Of a stretch of 64,000 bases of DNA, positions 50,304-59,188 are shown in pieces. The notes below the pieces were generated by a model. The model was not told the origin of the DNA and made no database searches. It was given only the letters and a program-made list of their open reading frames with translations. Source of the stretch: DASXHD01 sp038239005 (lineage in GTDB: Bacteria; Myxococcota_A; Polyangia; Polyangiales; Polyangiaceae); the NCBI GenBank assembly GCA_038239005.1, contig JBBSFE010000008.1, positions 1 through 64,000 of the forward strand, in the 5' to 3' direction. Position numbers and translations under genes: made by a program. The first letter of the stretch is position 1. The number at the start of each line of letters is the position of its first letter.

Positions 50304-51604
50304 AGGCGCGAGAGCACATCGACCACGATTTTCGCGCTCGCCGGGCGCGCCGCGGGATCTTTCGCGAGAAGCTGCTGAACGAGCGCATCGAGCGCTGCGT
50401 GTGCGACGTGCGGCGAAGGGTCCGTCAGCACGGCGCGCATGATTGTGTAAGCATCGGGTCCGTCGAAGGCGCGGCTGCCCGTCATGCAGCGATAAATGAT
50501 GCAGCCGAGCGCAAACAAATCCGAACGCGCGTCGACGTTCGTCCTGCCGCTCGCTTGCTCGGGCGACATGTATCCGGGTGTCCCCAAGCGCGCTCCCGTT
50601 GCCGTGACACGGGCTGCGAGATCAAACTCGGGGCGCGCGAGACCGAAGTCCAAAATCTTCACGGTGCCGTCGACGCCGATGTGGATGTTGCCTGGCTTGA
50701 TGTCGCGATGGATGATTCCCTCGGCGTGCGCTGCTGCGAGCCCAGCGGCGATGCCCCGCGCGATGCGAATCGTTTCCGCGGAGTCGAGCGGGCCAGGCGC
50801 GAGCTTCGCCGCTAGGCTCGAGCCTTCGAGCCACTCCATCACGAGGTATGCGCGACGATCATCGGCGACGCCGTGTGCGATGTACGACACCACGTTCGGA
50901 TGCGCGAGCCGCTGGAGCGCATCGACCTCGCGCTCGAAACGCTTCATGTCGGCGGCTCCGCTCATGAGCTTCAGTGCGACGATGCGCCCGCTCGAGCGCT
51001 CACGTGCGCGAAAGACGGCGCCCATCGCACCCGACCCAGCTTCCTCGAGTAGCTCGAACGGCTCCGACTGCGCTCCCGCGGCATCGACCATCCGAAGCGT
51101 CGTGACTTGGCTTCGCGGCGCTTCGGGCGGAAGCGACGCACGCGCCTTGGCCTTGCTCATCGCATCGATGATCTTCATCACCTCGTCGCGATGCGCGCCA
51201 ATCGCGATCTCGTGATGCAGGACAGCCTCGATCGTGCGAAGGCGATTGATCACGTACGTCACGCGCATGGGTCGTGCGATCACGGGCCAGAGGACGTCGT
51301 AGGCTTTCGAGATTCGTTTGTCGTCGTCGCCGATGATGGGGAAGGGCGTCTTCAGCGACTCGGCAAACTTGCACTGCACGTCGTGGCTGTCGGTGCTGAT
51401 GCCGACAATGGTCGCGCCCGCGAGCGCGAGCTCGGGATAGGTGTCGCGAAAGCGTTTGGTCTCCATCGTGCAGCCCGGAGTGAACGCCTTCGGGAAAAAA
51501 TAAATGACCGAGCACAGCTTGCCGTGCTGCTTCGAGAGCTTGAACCGCTCACCCGTCGTCGTCAGCGCATCGATTTCAGGCGCGAGATCGCCGGGCTTCA
51601 GCAC
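50300..51604 (-). CDS. Peroxiredoxin - Ser/Thr protein kinase fusion
   Basis: A 434-residue protein with two clear domains. Residues 1-145 are a complete AhpC/TSA peroxiredoxin: PKAFTPGCTMETKRF holds the peroxidatic Cys45, and a second Cys lies at 78 (DVQCKF). The PrxQ resolving Cys five residues after Cys45 is absent. After a linker of about 35 residues, 184-434 is a Hanks-type kinase: Gly-loop GSGAMGAVFRA (190-200), Lys212, HRDIKPGN (299-306), DFG (319-321) and APE-like SPEQ. Both active sites look intact. There is no membrane anchor. The inference is a kinase whose activity follows peroxide, or a peroxidase with its own signalling output. The stop overlaps the convergent DUF1704 gene by 4 bases. 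Confidence 0.9.
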   Translation of the reverse strand: MLKPGDLAPEIDALTTTGERFKLSKQHGKLCSVIYFFPKAFTPGCTMETKRFRDTYPELALAGATIVGISTDSHDVQCKFAESLKTPFPIIGDDDKRISKAYDVLWPVIARPMRVTYVINRLRTIEAVLHHEIAIGAHRDEVMKIIDAMSKAKARASLPPEAPRSQVTTLRMVDAAGAQSEPFELLEEAGSGAMGAVFRARERSSGRIVALKLMSGAADMKRFEREVDALQRLAHPNVVSYIAHGVADDRRAYLVMEWLEGSSLAAKLAPGPLDSAETIRIARGIAAGLAAAHAEGIIHRDIKPGNIHIGVDGTVKILDFGLARPEFDLAARVTATGARLGTPGYMSPEQASGRTNVDARSDLFALGCIIYRCMTGSRAFDGPDAYTIMRAVLTDPSPHVAHAALDALVQQLLAKDPAARPASAKIVVDVLSRL

Positions 51605-51614
51605 GTCATCCTAA

Positions 51615-53288
51615 CTAGTTTGGAATGCCCTGCACGTCGAAGTTGTCCCAGGCGGGCGTGTGATTGTTTTGCGTGGCGTCTTGGGAGAGCACGTAAACCG
51701 CAGGATAATCGGCGTAGATCATCTCGCTCGAGCCCGAGCCCGTCGTCACGACTGCAGCGACGTAGAGCTGCGGATTGAGGCCCGTCGCGGGGCGACGTTT
51801 CGACGAGAAGACGATCCAATAATAATTGTACTTCCCGCTTGCCTGCGCTTGCGGCGCCCATCGCGGCCATGCGTTCGTGAGGCCGGGGCTCGTCAGTGTG
51901 GTGCACGTGGGTGGATCGTTTGCGCGGAGTCGCTGCGAGCTGCCGCCGCCGCCGGGAACGACGACGAGCTCGGCTGCGGGTTGGTTGTACGAGTTCGGCG
52001 GTGTGTTGTCGGTGCGGTTGAACGCGAGGAGGGCGTCGTTCGGCGAGTAGACCGGATAAAACTCGTGGTAGTTCGGGTCGCTCGCGCCGGTGAGTGGCGT
52101 CGCTGCGCCGCCCGCGCGGCTGTTGTACGGCACCGTGTAAATGTCCATGTTGCCGTTCGACACGACGGCTTCACCTGCCGAGTCCGACGAGACATACGCG
52201 ATCGCCGACCCATCGCGACGCCAGGTCGGCGAAGCGATACCGACGCGTGGATCGCCCGTGCGCAGCATGACACCGAAGCCGCTGAGATCGGGCGCGTGGA
52301 GATCCGTCCAGACGAGCTGATAGTTCGGTGAACCTGTCGCGGCGGGATTGTAGAGCACGCTGATCGCGACGGCGTCGGTGCCCGAGTAGTGGTTTGCGTT
52401 GAGCACCGGTGCCCCTTGGTGATCGCGCGCAAGAAGCGCGAGCGCCGACGGCGAAATGTCGGCGGGAGCCGGAGAGGCGGCGCTCACCACGGTGCGAACG
52501 TCGACGGCGCGGCTGCCGTTCGCGGCGTCGCGTGTGTAGATGACGTATGTGCCGTCGGGCGAGGACGTGTGACACGAGACGCAGTTCGTCGTGCCGGCAC
52601 CACCGGAAGCCGCGCCTGCGGTGGCCGGGGTGAGGACCGTCTTCGAAACGAGATCGCCAACCGTGAAACCTTTGAACGCAGTGCCGCCGGTGGAGCTCCA
52701 GTAAACGACGGAGCCTGGCGCATCGACCGGAGCGATATGCACGATCGATGTTTGCTCGGGCGTGGGCCCTGCGGTGAGCGTCGGGCCGGTGAGCGTTCCC
52801 GCGCGCACGGAGACGTTGACGTCGTGACCCGCGCTGTGACCCGCGAGCGCCTTCCACGTGTTTTGGTCGATGGTGTACGTGAGGTTCGGTGTGTAGATGA
52901 GCAGCGCGCCCGTTTGATTGTCGACCGTCAGACGGATCTCGAACACGTTGGCCGCGGGCGACGCGTACTCGAGAAAGAGCGGCGTCCAGTTTTTCGGAAT
53001 CATGGCGTCGGCGGCGGGCTCCGCGATGCACGGCGGGCTTCCGGTGCCGCCATCGGGCGAGCCAAACTGCACGGAGATGTCGCTCGGCAAGCTCGGGTCG
53101 ATGATCGGCGTCGTCGGAAAATCCGAGTACGTCGTCGGGCCGGTGTCGGGCTGCTGAAACGGATTGCCGTCGGTGGTGCCGTCTTTGGTTGGGCCGCCGT
53201 CGAAGTTGCTCTTGTTGTCGTCGCCGCCGCAATGGGCAGCAAGCGCGACGGCAATGATGACACCCAGATGGAAGGAAGCGCGATTCAT
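51615..53288 (-). CDS. Lipoprotein with one c-type heme motif and TolB-like repeats
   Basis: A 557-residue lipoprotein (MNRASFHLGVIIAVALAAHC, lipobox AAHC) with an Asp/Thr/Gly-rich linker. Near residue 240 there is a CxxCH heme site in TTNCVSCHTSSPDG, followed by TolB/WD40-like propeller strands (GTYVIYTRDA, SAIAYVSSDSAG, ALLAFNRTDN, NYYWIVFSSKRRP). It may be a surface redox or binding protein. The single heme and its position inside a propeller resemble lipoproteins widespread in myxobacteria. It lies 11 bases above the peroxiredoxin-kinase gene on the same strand, so both may share a transcript. Confidence 0.7.
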   Translation of the reverse strand: MNRASFHLGVIIAVALAAHCGGDDNKSNFDGGPTKDGTTDGNPFQQPDTGPTTYSDFPTTPIIDPSLPSDISVQFGSPDGGTGSPPCIAEPAADAMIPKNWTPLFLEYASPAANVFEIRLTVDNQTGALLIYTPNLTYTIDQNTWKALAGHSAGHDVNVSVRAGTLTGPTLTAGPTPEQTSIVHIAPVDAPGSVVYWSSTGGTAFKGFTVGDLVSKTVLTPATAGAASGGAGTTNCVSCHTSSPDGTYVIYTRDAANGSRAVDVRTVVSAASPAPADISPSALALLARDHQGAPVLNANHYSGTDAVAISVLYNPAATGSPNYQLVWTDLHAPDLSGFGVMLRTGDPRVGIASPTWRRDGSAIAYVSSDSAGEAVVSNGNMDIYTVPYNSRAGGAATPLTGASDPNYHEFYPVYSPNDALLAFNRTDNTPPNSYNQPAAELVVVPGGGGSSQRLRANDPPTCTTLTSPGLTNAWPRWAPQAQASGKYNYYWIVFSSKRRPATGLNPQLYVAAVVTTGSGSSEMIYADYPAVYVLSQDATQNNHTPAWDNFDVQGIPN

Positions 53289-53348
53289 GGATGGACCTCG
53301 ACGTCGACCCTATGGCCGCGCGACGCGAATTCCGTCAATCGTACTGCT

Positions 53349-54143
53349 TCAGCGTGCGCGGAACGAGGGCTTTCGCTTCTCGGTGTACGCGATGATGCCT
53401 TCTTTGGCGTCTTCGGTGGCGAAGAGCTGTGCTTGAAGCTCACGCTCGAGCGCGAGGCCATTCTCGAGCGACGTGTCTGCGCCGCTTTGCACTGCGCGCT
53501 TGATGCGACCGACGGCGAGGGCGGCGCGGCCCGGCGGAACGAACTCGTGTGCGTATTCGAGCGTGACCTTCATGAAGGCTTCGTTGTTCGCCGCCTCCCA
53601 GACTTTGTTCACGAGGCCGATCGCCATCGCTTGGTCGGGCGTCGTGTTCGTTCCTTCGACCATCATCTCGATCGCCTTCGACTTGCCGACCGTGCGAGCG
53701 AGCCGCTGCGTGCCGCCTGTGCCGGGGAGAACGCCGAGTGCGACCTCGGGCAAACCGATGTGATACGGCCCGCGTCGCGCGACGCGCAAATCACACGCGA
53801 GAGCGATCTCGAGACCGCCGCCCACCGTGTGGCCGTTCATCGCGGCAATGACGAGCTTGGGTGTCTGCTCGAGACGCGAGAGCGTTTCGTTGGCGTGGAG
53901 GCAGAAGTAATATTTGAAGGTCTCGTCGGCCTCTTTGAGCATGTTGATGTTGGCGCCGGCGCAGAAAAACTTTTCGCCTTGGCCCGTGAGGACGAGAACA
54001 TGGACGTCACTGTCGAAACGCGCCTCTAGAATGGCGGCGTCGAGCTCCTTCATCATCTCGTGCGTATAGGCGTTCGCTGGCGGGTCGCTGAGCGTGAGGA
54101 CAGCAACCCCTTTGTCGGTCTGGTAGTGAATCAGCGTGCCCAT
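53349..54143 (-). CDS. Enoyl-CoA hydratase/isomerase family protein
   Basis: A 264-residue crotonase-fold protein. The oxyanion-hole motifs KFFCAGANINML and NGHTVGGGLEIALACDLR are present, and GLPEVALGVLPGTGGTQRL supplies one of the two catalytic glutamates; the first Glu position (HTVGGGLE) also matches. The C-terminal helix is typical. It may act as hydratase or isomerase on an acyl-CoA or acyl-ACP. It is divergent from the ACP-KS-KS operon, with the starts 66 bases apart, so a part in that pathway is plausible but not shown. Confidence 0.87.
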   Translation of the reverse strand: MGTLIHYQTDKGVAVLTLSDPPANAYTHEMMKELDAAILEARFDSDVHVLVLTGQGEKFFCAGANINMLKEADETFKYYFCLHANETLSRLEQTPKLVIAAMNGHTVGGGLEIALACDLRVARRGPYHIGLPEVALGVLPGTGGTQRLARTVGKSKAIEMMVEGTNTTPDQAMAIGLVNKVWEAANNEAFMKVTLEYAHEFVPPGRAALAVGRIKRAVQSGADTSLENGLALERELQAQLFATEDAKEGIIAYTEKRKPSFRAR

Positions 54144-54209
54144 GAATATCGGTTACTACCACATCTGCTATGGTGCATAAGGTCCCGGGAGAACCTCGAG
54201 TTACTGTCC

Positions 54210-54473
54210 ATGACCCAAGAGCTACGACGCGAGATCAAAGAACTAATCGTCAAGGAGCTAAACCTCGAAGGCCGGGACCCTTCGAGCATTCAGGACGACG
54301 ACCCACTCTTCGGCGAAGGCCTCGGCCTCGATTCGCTGGACGCCTTGCAGCTCGCGATGAGCGTCGAGGAGAAGTTCGGCGTGCGCATCCCCGAGGGTGA
54401 CGCAGCACGATCGATTTTTCGATCGGTGGCCGCCCTCGCCGATCACGTGGCCGCCAACAAGTCTCCAGCTTGA
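54210..54473 (+). CDS. Acyl carrier protein of the KS-KS fusion locus
   Basis: An 87-residue ACP with the modification site GLGLDSLDALQLAMSVEE (Ser near residue 42), followed by KFGVRIPEG. It begins the operon of ketosynthase fusions and ends 9 bases before the first of them. A dedicated carrier for these fusions is the simplest reading. Confidence 0.88.
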   Translation: MTQELRREIKELIVKELNLEGRDPSSIQDDDPLFGEGLGLDSLDALQLAMSVEEKFGVRIPEGDAARSIFRSVAALADHVAANKSPA

Positions 54474-54482
54474 GGAGAGCGC

Positions 54483-56567
54483 TTGCGGGTCTGGATCACA
54501 GGCGTGGGCATTACGAGCGCGCTCGGTCTCACCGCGCGCGATACCTTCACGCGTCTCGTCCGAGGTGAGCGTGGGCTAAGCACGATCGATCTGTTCGACA
54601 CGAGCGCGCAGCGAGCAAACCTTGGCGCCCAAGTTCGTGGCGTGACCACGCCGCCCGGAGACGTATGGTCGCGCACGACGGCATTCGCGCATCTCGCCGC
54701 GAAGGAAGCGCTCGAGCACGCGAACCTCGACCCGAAGAGTGCACGTGTCGCGCTCATCGCCGGCGGCACGACGGCCGGCATGTTCGAAAACGAAACATAC
54801 GTCGTCGACATCATGTCGGGGAAGCTGCCGCGCGCGCCGATTGCCGCGCTCCGTTCACACCCGCTCAGCTCCACGACGGACGCTCTCGACGCCACGCTCG
54901 GCCCGTTCGTCCGTGCACGAAACGTCGCGAGCGCATGCTCGAGCGGAGTCACGGCGCTTTCCCTCGCGATGGCGTGGTTGCTCGATGACGAAATCGACGC
55001 CGTCGTCGCGGGCGGCACGGATGGAATTTGCCGGCTCACGCTCAGCGGTTTCAACGCGCTCTCGGCGACCGATCCCGAGCCGTGTAGGCCGTTCGACATT
55101 CGCCGGCGTGGGCTCAATCTCGGGGAGGGCGCAGGTTTCTTGGTGCTCGAGCGCGCGACCGATGCCAAACGGCGCGGCAGGTCCCCGCTGGCCGAGCTCG
55201 CCGGCGCATCGCTCGCCGCCGAAGCGCACCACATCACGAACCCAGACAGCGAAGGTCGCACCGCAGCGCGCGTGATGCGCGAAGCACTCGCGCGCGCGGG
55301 CGTCGCGCCATCCGAGGTCGACTACATCAACGCGCACGGGACCGGCACACCCCTCAACGATGCCATGGAGTCGAAGGCGATCCGATCCGTGTTGGGCGAA
55401 GAAGCGGCACGCGTGTGGGTCTCGAGCTCGAAGGCGCAGATCGGTCACACGCTCGCGGCCTCCGGTGCGATCGAAGCAGTCATCGCGACGATGTGCATTA
55501 CCGATGGCGTCTTGCCGCCAACTGCAGGCCTCGCCGAGCCCGACCCCGCGTGTGCGCTGCGACACGTCACGACGTCGCAACGCATGGAGCGCGTGCGTGC
55601 GGTCGTGTCGAACTCGTTCGGGTTTGGTGGAATGGATGGCGCGGTCGTCATCACCGAGCCCGAGCTCGCGCGAGAGCGAACGGTTTCGAAGCGTCGCGTC
55701 GTGGTGTCGGCGTCGGCGGTGCTCGAGCAGCCTTCGGGCATCACACCCGACGCCAAGCTCGTGCTCGATCCGGCACGCGCGCGTCGGTTCGATCGGTCCG
55801 CGCGCCTTTGTGCGGTCGTCGCGCACGCCGTCTTGCCCCAAGAAATCAATCGCGAGCGGTGCGGCGTCGTGTTCGGAAGCGCGTTTTCTAGCGTCGATGA
55901 GGCAGCGGCATTCGTCCTTCGTATTCACGAAAAGGGTCCGCGGCTCGCGAGCCCCGCGGAATTTCCAAACCTCGTGCCGAGCTCGCCGATCGGGCACGCG
56001 TCGATCTACGAGAGCCTCCGTGGGCCCGCGCTTGCCACGGCCGATTTGCGCGCAAGCGCGGAGAGCGCAGTGCTGACGGCGTTCGAGCTCATCGCCGCAG
56101 GCGACGCCGACGCATTCGTCGCCGGTGGCGTGGCGGTGCGGAGCCAGCTCATCGACGACGTGTTTTTTCCGCTCTTCGACGACGGAGCCACACACACTGC
56201 GCGCTCGGAATGCTGTGGCGCGATCCTCGTCGAAGCCGAAGCGACTTCGGCAAATCGGGCCGTCGCGAATCTCGAGGCAATCGTCCATCGCGATGACGCG
56301 CCGCTCGCGCTGCCCGCGCCGCGAGAAGGCGCACGCATCTTTGGTTACGTCGCGGTCGAGGCCATCACACACTGGGTTGCGGGCACATCCTGGAGTGGCG
56401 TTGCGATCGAGACCGTGGAGCGAGCCGTGGGCTCGAACGAAGCCGCGGGCGCTGCGGCGTTCGATGCAGCTCTTCGCGCGATTGCAAAAGGCGAGACTTC
56501 ACACGCGCTCGTCATTGGCGCCCGCGCCGGTGTTCGTTACGGGTTCGTGCTGTCGGGGCGTGGGTGA
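54483..56567 (+). CDS. Ketosynthase fused to a degenerate ketosynthase (KS-CLF-like), first copy
   Basis: A 694-residue protein. Residues 1-400 are an active-looking beta-ketoacyl synthase: Cys152 in VASACSSGV, His285 in INAHGTGT, Lys317 and His322 in SSKAQIGHTLAASGA, and the closing NSFGFGGMDG. Residues about 405-694 are a second thiolase-fold half with no catalytic Cys: the place of STACASG reads ATADLRASAESA, after the recognisable GHASIYESLRGPAL. This second part resembles the N-terminal-like degenerate KS (PF13723 type) seen in aryl-polyene and ladderane loci. One chain could thus carry both KS-alpha and CLF roles. The start is TTG at 54483. The stop overlaps the next gene (GTGA). Confidence 0.83.
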   Translation: MRVWITGVGITSALGLTARDTFTRLVRGERGLSTIDLFDTSAQRANLGAQVRGVTTPPGDVWSRTTAFAHLAAKEALEHANLDPKSARVALIAGGTTAGMFENETYVVDIMSGKLPRAPIAALRSHPLSSTTDALDATLGPFVRARNVASACSSGVTALSLAMAWLLDDEIDAVVAGGTDGICRLTLSGFNALSATDPEPCRPFDIRRRGLNLGEGAGFLVLERATDAKRRGRSPLAELAGASLAAEAHHITNPDSEGRTAARVMREALARAGVAPSEVDYINAHGTGTPLNDAMESKAIRSVLGEEAARVWVSSSKAQIGHTLAASGAIEAVIATMCITDGVLPPTAGLAEPDPACALRHVTTSQRMERVRAVVSNSFGFGGMDGAVVITEPELARERTVSKRRVVVSASAVLEQPSGITPDAKLVLDPARARRFDRSARLCAVVAHAVLPQEINRERCGVVFGSAFSSVDEAAAFVLRIHEKGPRLASPAEFPNLVPSSPIGHASIYESLRGPALATADLRASAESAVLTAFELIAAGDADAFVAGGVAVRSQLIDDVFFPLFDDGATHTARSECCGAILVEAEATSANRAVANLEAIVHRDDAPLALPAPREGARIFGYVAVEAITHWVAGTSWSGVAIETVERAVGSNEAAGAAAFDAALRAIAKGETSHALVIGARAGVRYGFVLSGRG

Positions 56568-57271
56568 AAGGCTTCCGGGCGCTAAGGCCGCGCGCGTGGC
56601 TCGTCGCGGCGCTGTGTGTCGCGTGCGCGAGCGCGCCCACTGCGCGTCCGACCACCCAAGCCGACTGGGACGACGGCCTCGCGCGCCTCACGCGTTTGCG
56701 AGCGACGTTTCCGACGCATCCGTACACGCAACCCGTGACGGTCGATTTTTTCGAGCCGCGAACGCGTCGCAGATTCACCGGGCGTGGCGCAGTCGGCGTT
56801 GATCCGGGGCGCGCGATGCGCATGATCTTGGTGGGGCCTGCAGGCGAGCCGGCGCTCGACGTCTGGGTAACGCGCGATGCGTGGCGCTTCGTCGTTCCTG
56901 CGATTCATCTCGTTCGCCGCGGCGGAGCCGAATCACCGCCTGGGCTGCCCGTTGGGTTTTTCCGTTCGTGGTTCGTCGATCCACTCGGTGGAACGCTGCT
57001 CGCGCTCGGCGCCGGAGACGAGCTCGTCGTGCGCGACATCGCGGGCGGTACGCTTCACATCACGAACGCGAGCGCGATGCACGGCGAAGTGCGCCGGCGT
57101 GATCGCACCTCGACTGAAACCTTCGCGTACACGCTCGCGCCGGCATCTGGGCACGCTTCGTACGCGCACGAGGGCACGGGCCTGGCCGTCAACGTGACGC
57201 TCGGCGCCGCGCAAGCGGAGGCTCCCGACCCGCTCGCGTTCGTCGATCCCGATCACGGAGGCTCGCCGTGA
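56564..57271 (+). CDS. Lipoprotein inside the KS-KS fusion operon
   Basis: A 235-residue lipoprotein. The signal is LRPRAWLVAALCVACAS (lipobox CVAC). The mature part is beta-rich (VTVDFFEPRTRRRFTGRGAVGVDPGRAMRMILVGPAGEPALDVWV) and recalls the LolA/LolB-like or DUF3261-type lipoproteins carried by aryl-polyene clusters, which are thought to move the product to the outer membrane. The match is by shape and context only. Both ends overlap neighbouring KS genes by 4 bases, so it is made in step with them. Confidence 0.65.
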   Translation: MKGFRALRPRAWLVAALCVACASAPTARPTTQADWDDGLARLTRLRATFPTHPYTQPVTVDFFEPRTRRRFTGRGAVGVDPGRAMRMILVGPAGEPALDVWVTRDAWRFVVPAIHLVRRGGAESPPGLPVGFFRSWFVDPLGGTLLALGAGDELVVRDIAGGTLHITNASAMHGEVRRRDRTSTETFAYTLAPASGHASYAHEGTGLAVNVTLGAAQAEAPDPLAFVDPDHGGSP

Positions 57272-59154
57272 GCGCCGCCATTGTCGCGTTTGGCGCCATT
57301 TCCGGCCTCGGTCGCGGTGACGAGGCGTTTTCCGTCGGCGATGTCGGCTCGGCTGCGCGTGTCACCACGAAAGTGGACGAAGAGCTCGCCGCGTCGAAGC
57401 TCGCACGCCCATTTTGTTCGCGCGCCGAGCTCGCGGGCGACTCCGATCGCGCGACCGCCATCTTGCGCGTCGCGATGGACGACGTCTCGCGCATGCTCGA
57501 CACGGTCGACGACGGTTGGCGCGACAAACGCGTAGGCCTCGCTCTCGCGACATCGAGCGGCGGCATGCGAAGCGCCGAGGAGCTCTTTCGCGCCCTTCAC
57601 GTCGGCGCTACGCCATCGCGCGACATCGCGACGCGCGCGAATTATTTCGCGCCGATGGTCGAGATCATGAAGCAGCCGCTCTCGCCCGCGACGCTCGTGC
57701 TCACCGCATGCGCCGCGTCGACGATCGCAATCGGCATCGCGCTTGGCTGGCTCGAGGGCGATCGATGCGATCTCGTGATTGCAGGCGGGTTCGACGCCGT
57801 GAGCGTGTTCGTTGCGAGTGGATTCGAAACGCTGCGCGCGACCACGTCGCGGCTGCCGTCGCGTCCGTTTGGTCTCGAGCGCGATGGGATGGCGCTCGGC
57901 GAAGGCGCCGCGCTCGTCGCGCTCGCGCGCTCCGCCGCAAAACCGTTCGGATGGGTCACCGGGTTCGGCGCATCCGGCGACGCCGTCCACGTGACCGCGC
58001 CGGATCGCACGGGCGCGGGGCTCGCGCGCGCTGCCAAGCTCGCACTCGGCGATGTTCGCGAGGTCGATCTCGTGAGCGCCCACGGAACCGCGACGCCGTT
58101 CAACGACGCGGCTGAATGGAAGGCGATCAACGCCGCGCTGGGTGAGAGCGCCATGCGAACGGTCGTGCACCCGTTCAAAGCGCAAATCGGTCACACGCTC
58201 GGCGCCGCGGGCGCGCTCGAATCGCTTGCCGCGCTCGACGCGATTCGTCGCAATGTCGATCCCGCCTCTGTGATCGCTTCCGAGCGCGATCCGGAGACGC
58301 CCGCAAAGCTCGCGCCACTGACGACGCCATCGAGCTCGCACGTCGGAGCGGCACTCAAGCTCTCTGCTGCGTTCGGCGGGGCGAATGCATCGCTCGTCGT
58401 TCGAACATCGGCGTCGCCATCGTCGCGGCCTCGTGCGCAGCGCGATGCGTTCGTGTCGAAGCCTTCGCACGTTGGCGCGGTTCCCACGCTCGACGAAGTG
58501 TGCGCGATGAGCGGTGTCTCGCGCGAGCGCCTCGCGCGCGCCGACGAGCTCGTATTTCTGGCGCTCGCGGCAATCGCTGGGCTCGCGCGCAGAGGACACT
58601 CGCTTGCGGGCGCAGGTGTCGTCATCGGGCACGCATACGCGACTGTCGACGTGAACGACAAATACGATCAGCGCATTCTCGAACGCAACGACGCACGCGC
58701 TGCCGAGCCGCGACGTTTTCCGTACACGTCACCGAACGCGGTAGCAGGCGAGTGCTCGGTGGCGTTTGGGCTCACGGGCCCGAATCTCGCCGTCGGCTCG
58801 GGGCTTCACGGCGGCGTGGAGGCTCTCGCGATCGCGGCCGACCTCGTTCGCGCGGGTGACGCCGATCAGATCGTCGCCGTTGCGGTGGATGCGCCGCGTC
58901 GCGCCGCACGCGCTATTGCGGCCGCGTGCGATTGGCCGATCCCGCGCGATGGAGCGGTCGCCATCTTGGTTTCGCGCGCCGCAATTGGCCCGCGCGTCGT
59001 CACGACCGAGTCGTCGACGACGGGTGGCACCAACGTCCTCCGCGCACCCGGACACGAGGCACTCTTGCCGCTCGCGACCGGCGACCACGTGGCATCGTGC
59101 ACATCGCCATGGGGCGCGTTTGCGAGGGTCGTTGTCGAAGGCGATTGGCGCTAA
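57268..59154 (+). CDS. Ketosynthase fused to a degenerate ketosynthase (KS-CLF-like), second copy
   Basis: A 628-residue paralogue of the fusion 0.7 kb upstream. The first part is active-looking: Cys148 in LVLTACAAST, His272 in VSAHGTATPFND, Lys304 and His309 in FKAQIGHTLGAAGA. The tail after about 425 is a shorter thiolase-fold half in which the Cys site reads AVGSGLHGGVEAL, so it has no nucleophile. The two fusions are not near-identical, so they may use different substrates or chain steps. It has a GTG start that overlaps the upstream stop. Confidence 0.82.
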   Translation: MSAAIVAFGAISGLGRGDEAFSVGDVGSAARVTTKVDEELAASKLARPFCSRAELAGDSDRATAILRVAMDDVSRMLDTVDDGWRDKRVGLALATSSGGMRSAEELFRALHVGATPSRDIATRANYFAPMVEIMKQPLSPATLVLTACAASTIAIGIALGWLEGDRCDLVIAGGFDAVSVFVASGFETLRATTSRLPSRPFGLERDGMALGEGAALVALARSAAKPFGWVTGFGASGDAVHVTAPDRTGAGLARAAKLALGDVREVDLVSAHGTATPFNDAAEWKAINAALGESAMRTVVHPFKAQIGHTLGAAGALESLAALDAIRRNVDPASVIASERDPETPAKLAPLTTPSSSHVGAALKLSAAFGGANASLVVRTSASPSSRPRAQRDAFVSKPSHVGAVPTLDEVCAMSGVSRERLARADELVFLALAAIAGLARRGHSLAGAGVVIGHAYATVDVNDKYDQRILERNDARAAEPRRFPYTSPNAVAGECSVAFGLTGPNLAVGSGLHGGVEALAIAADLVRAGDADQIVAVAVDAPRRAARAIAAACDWPIPRDGAVAILVSRAAIGPRVVTTESSTTGGTNVLRAPGHEALLPLATGDHVASCTSPWGAFARVVVEGDWR

Positions 59155-59188
59155 CGCACGCGTGGAGCTTTGAAGTAAGCCATCCCGC

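Noticed and set aside
54855..56372. 505-residue minus-strand ORF under the KS fusion
   Set aside because: Antisense shadow; the plus strand has all KS motifs.
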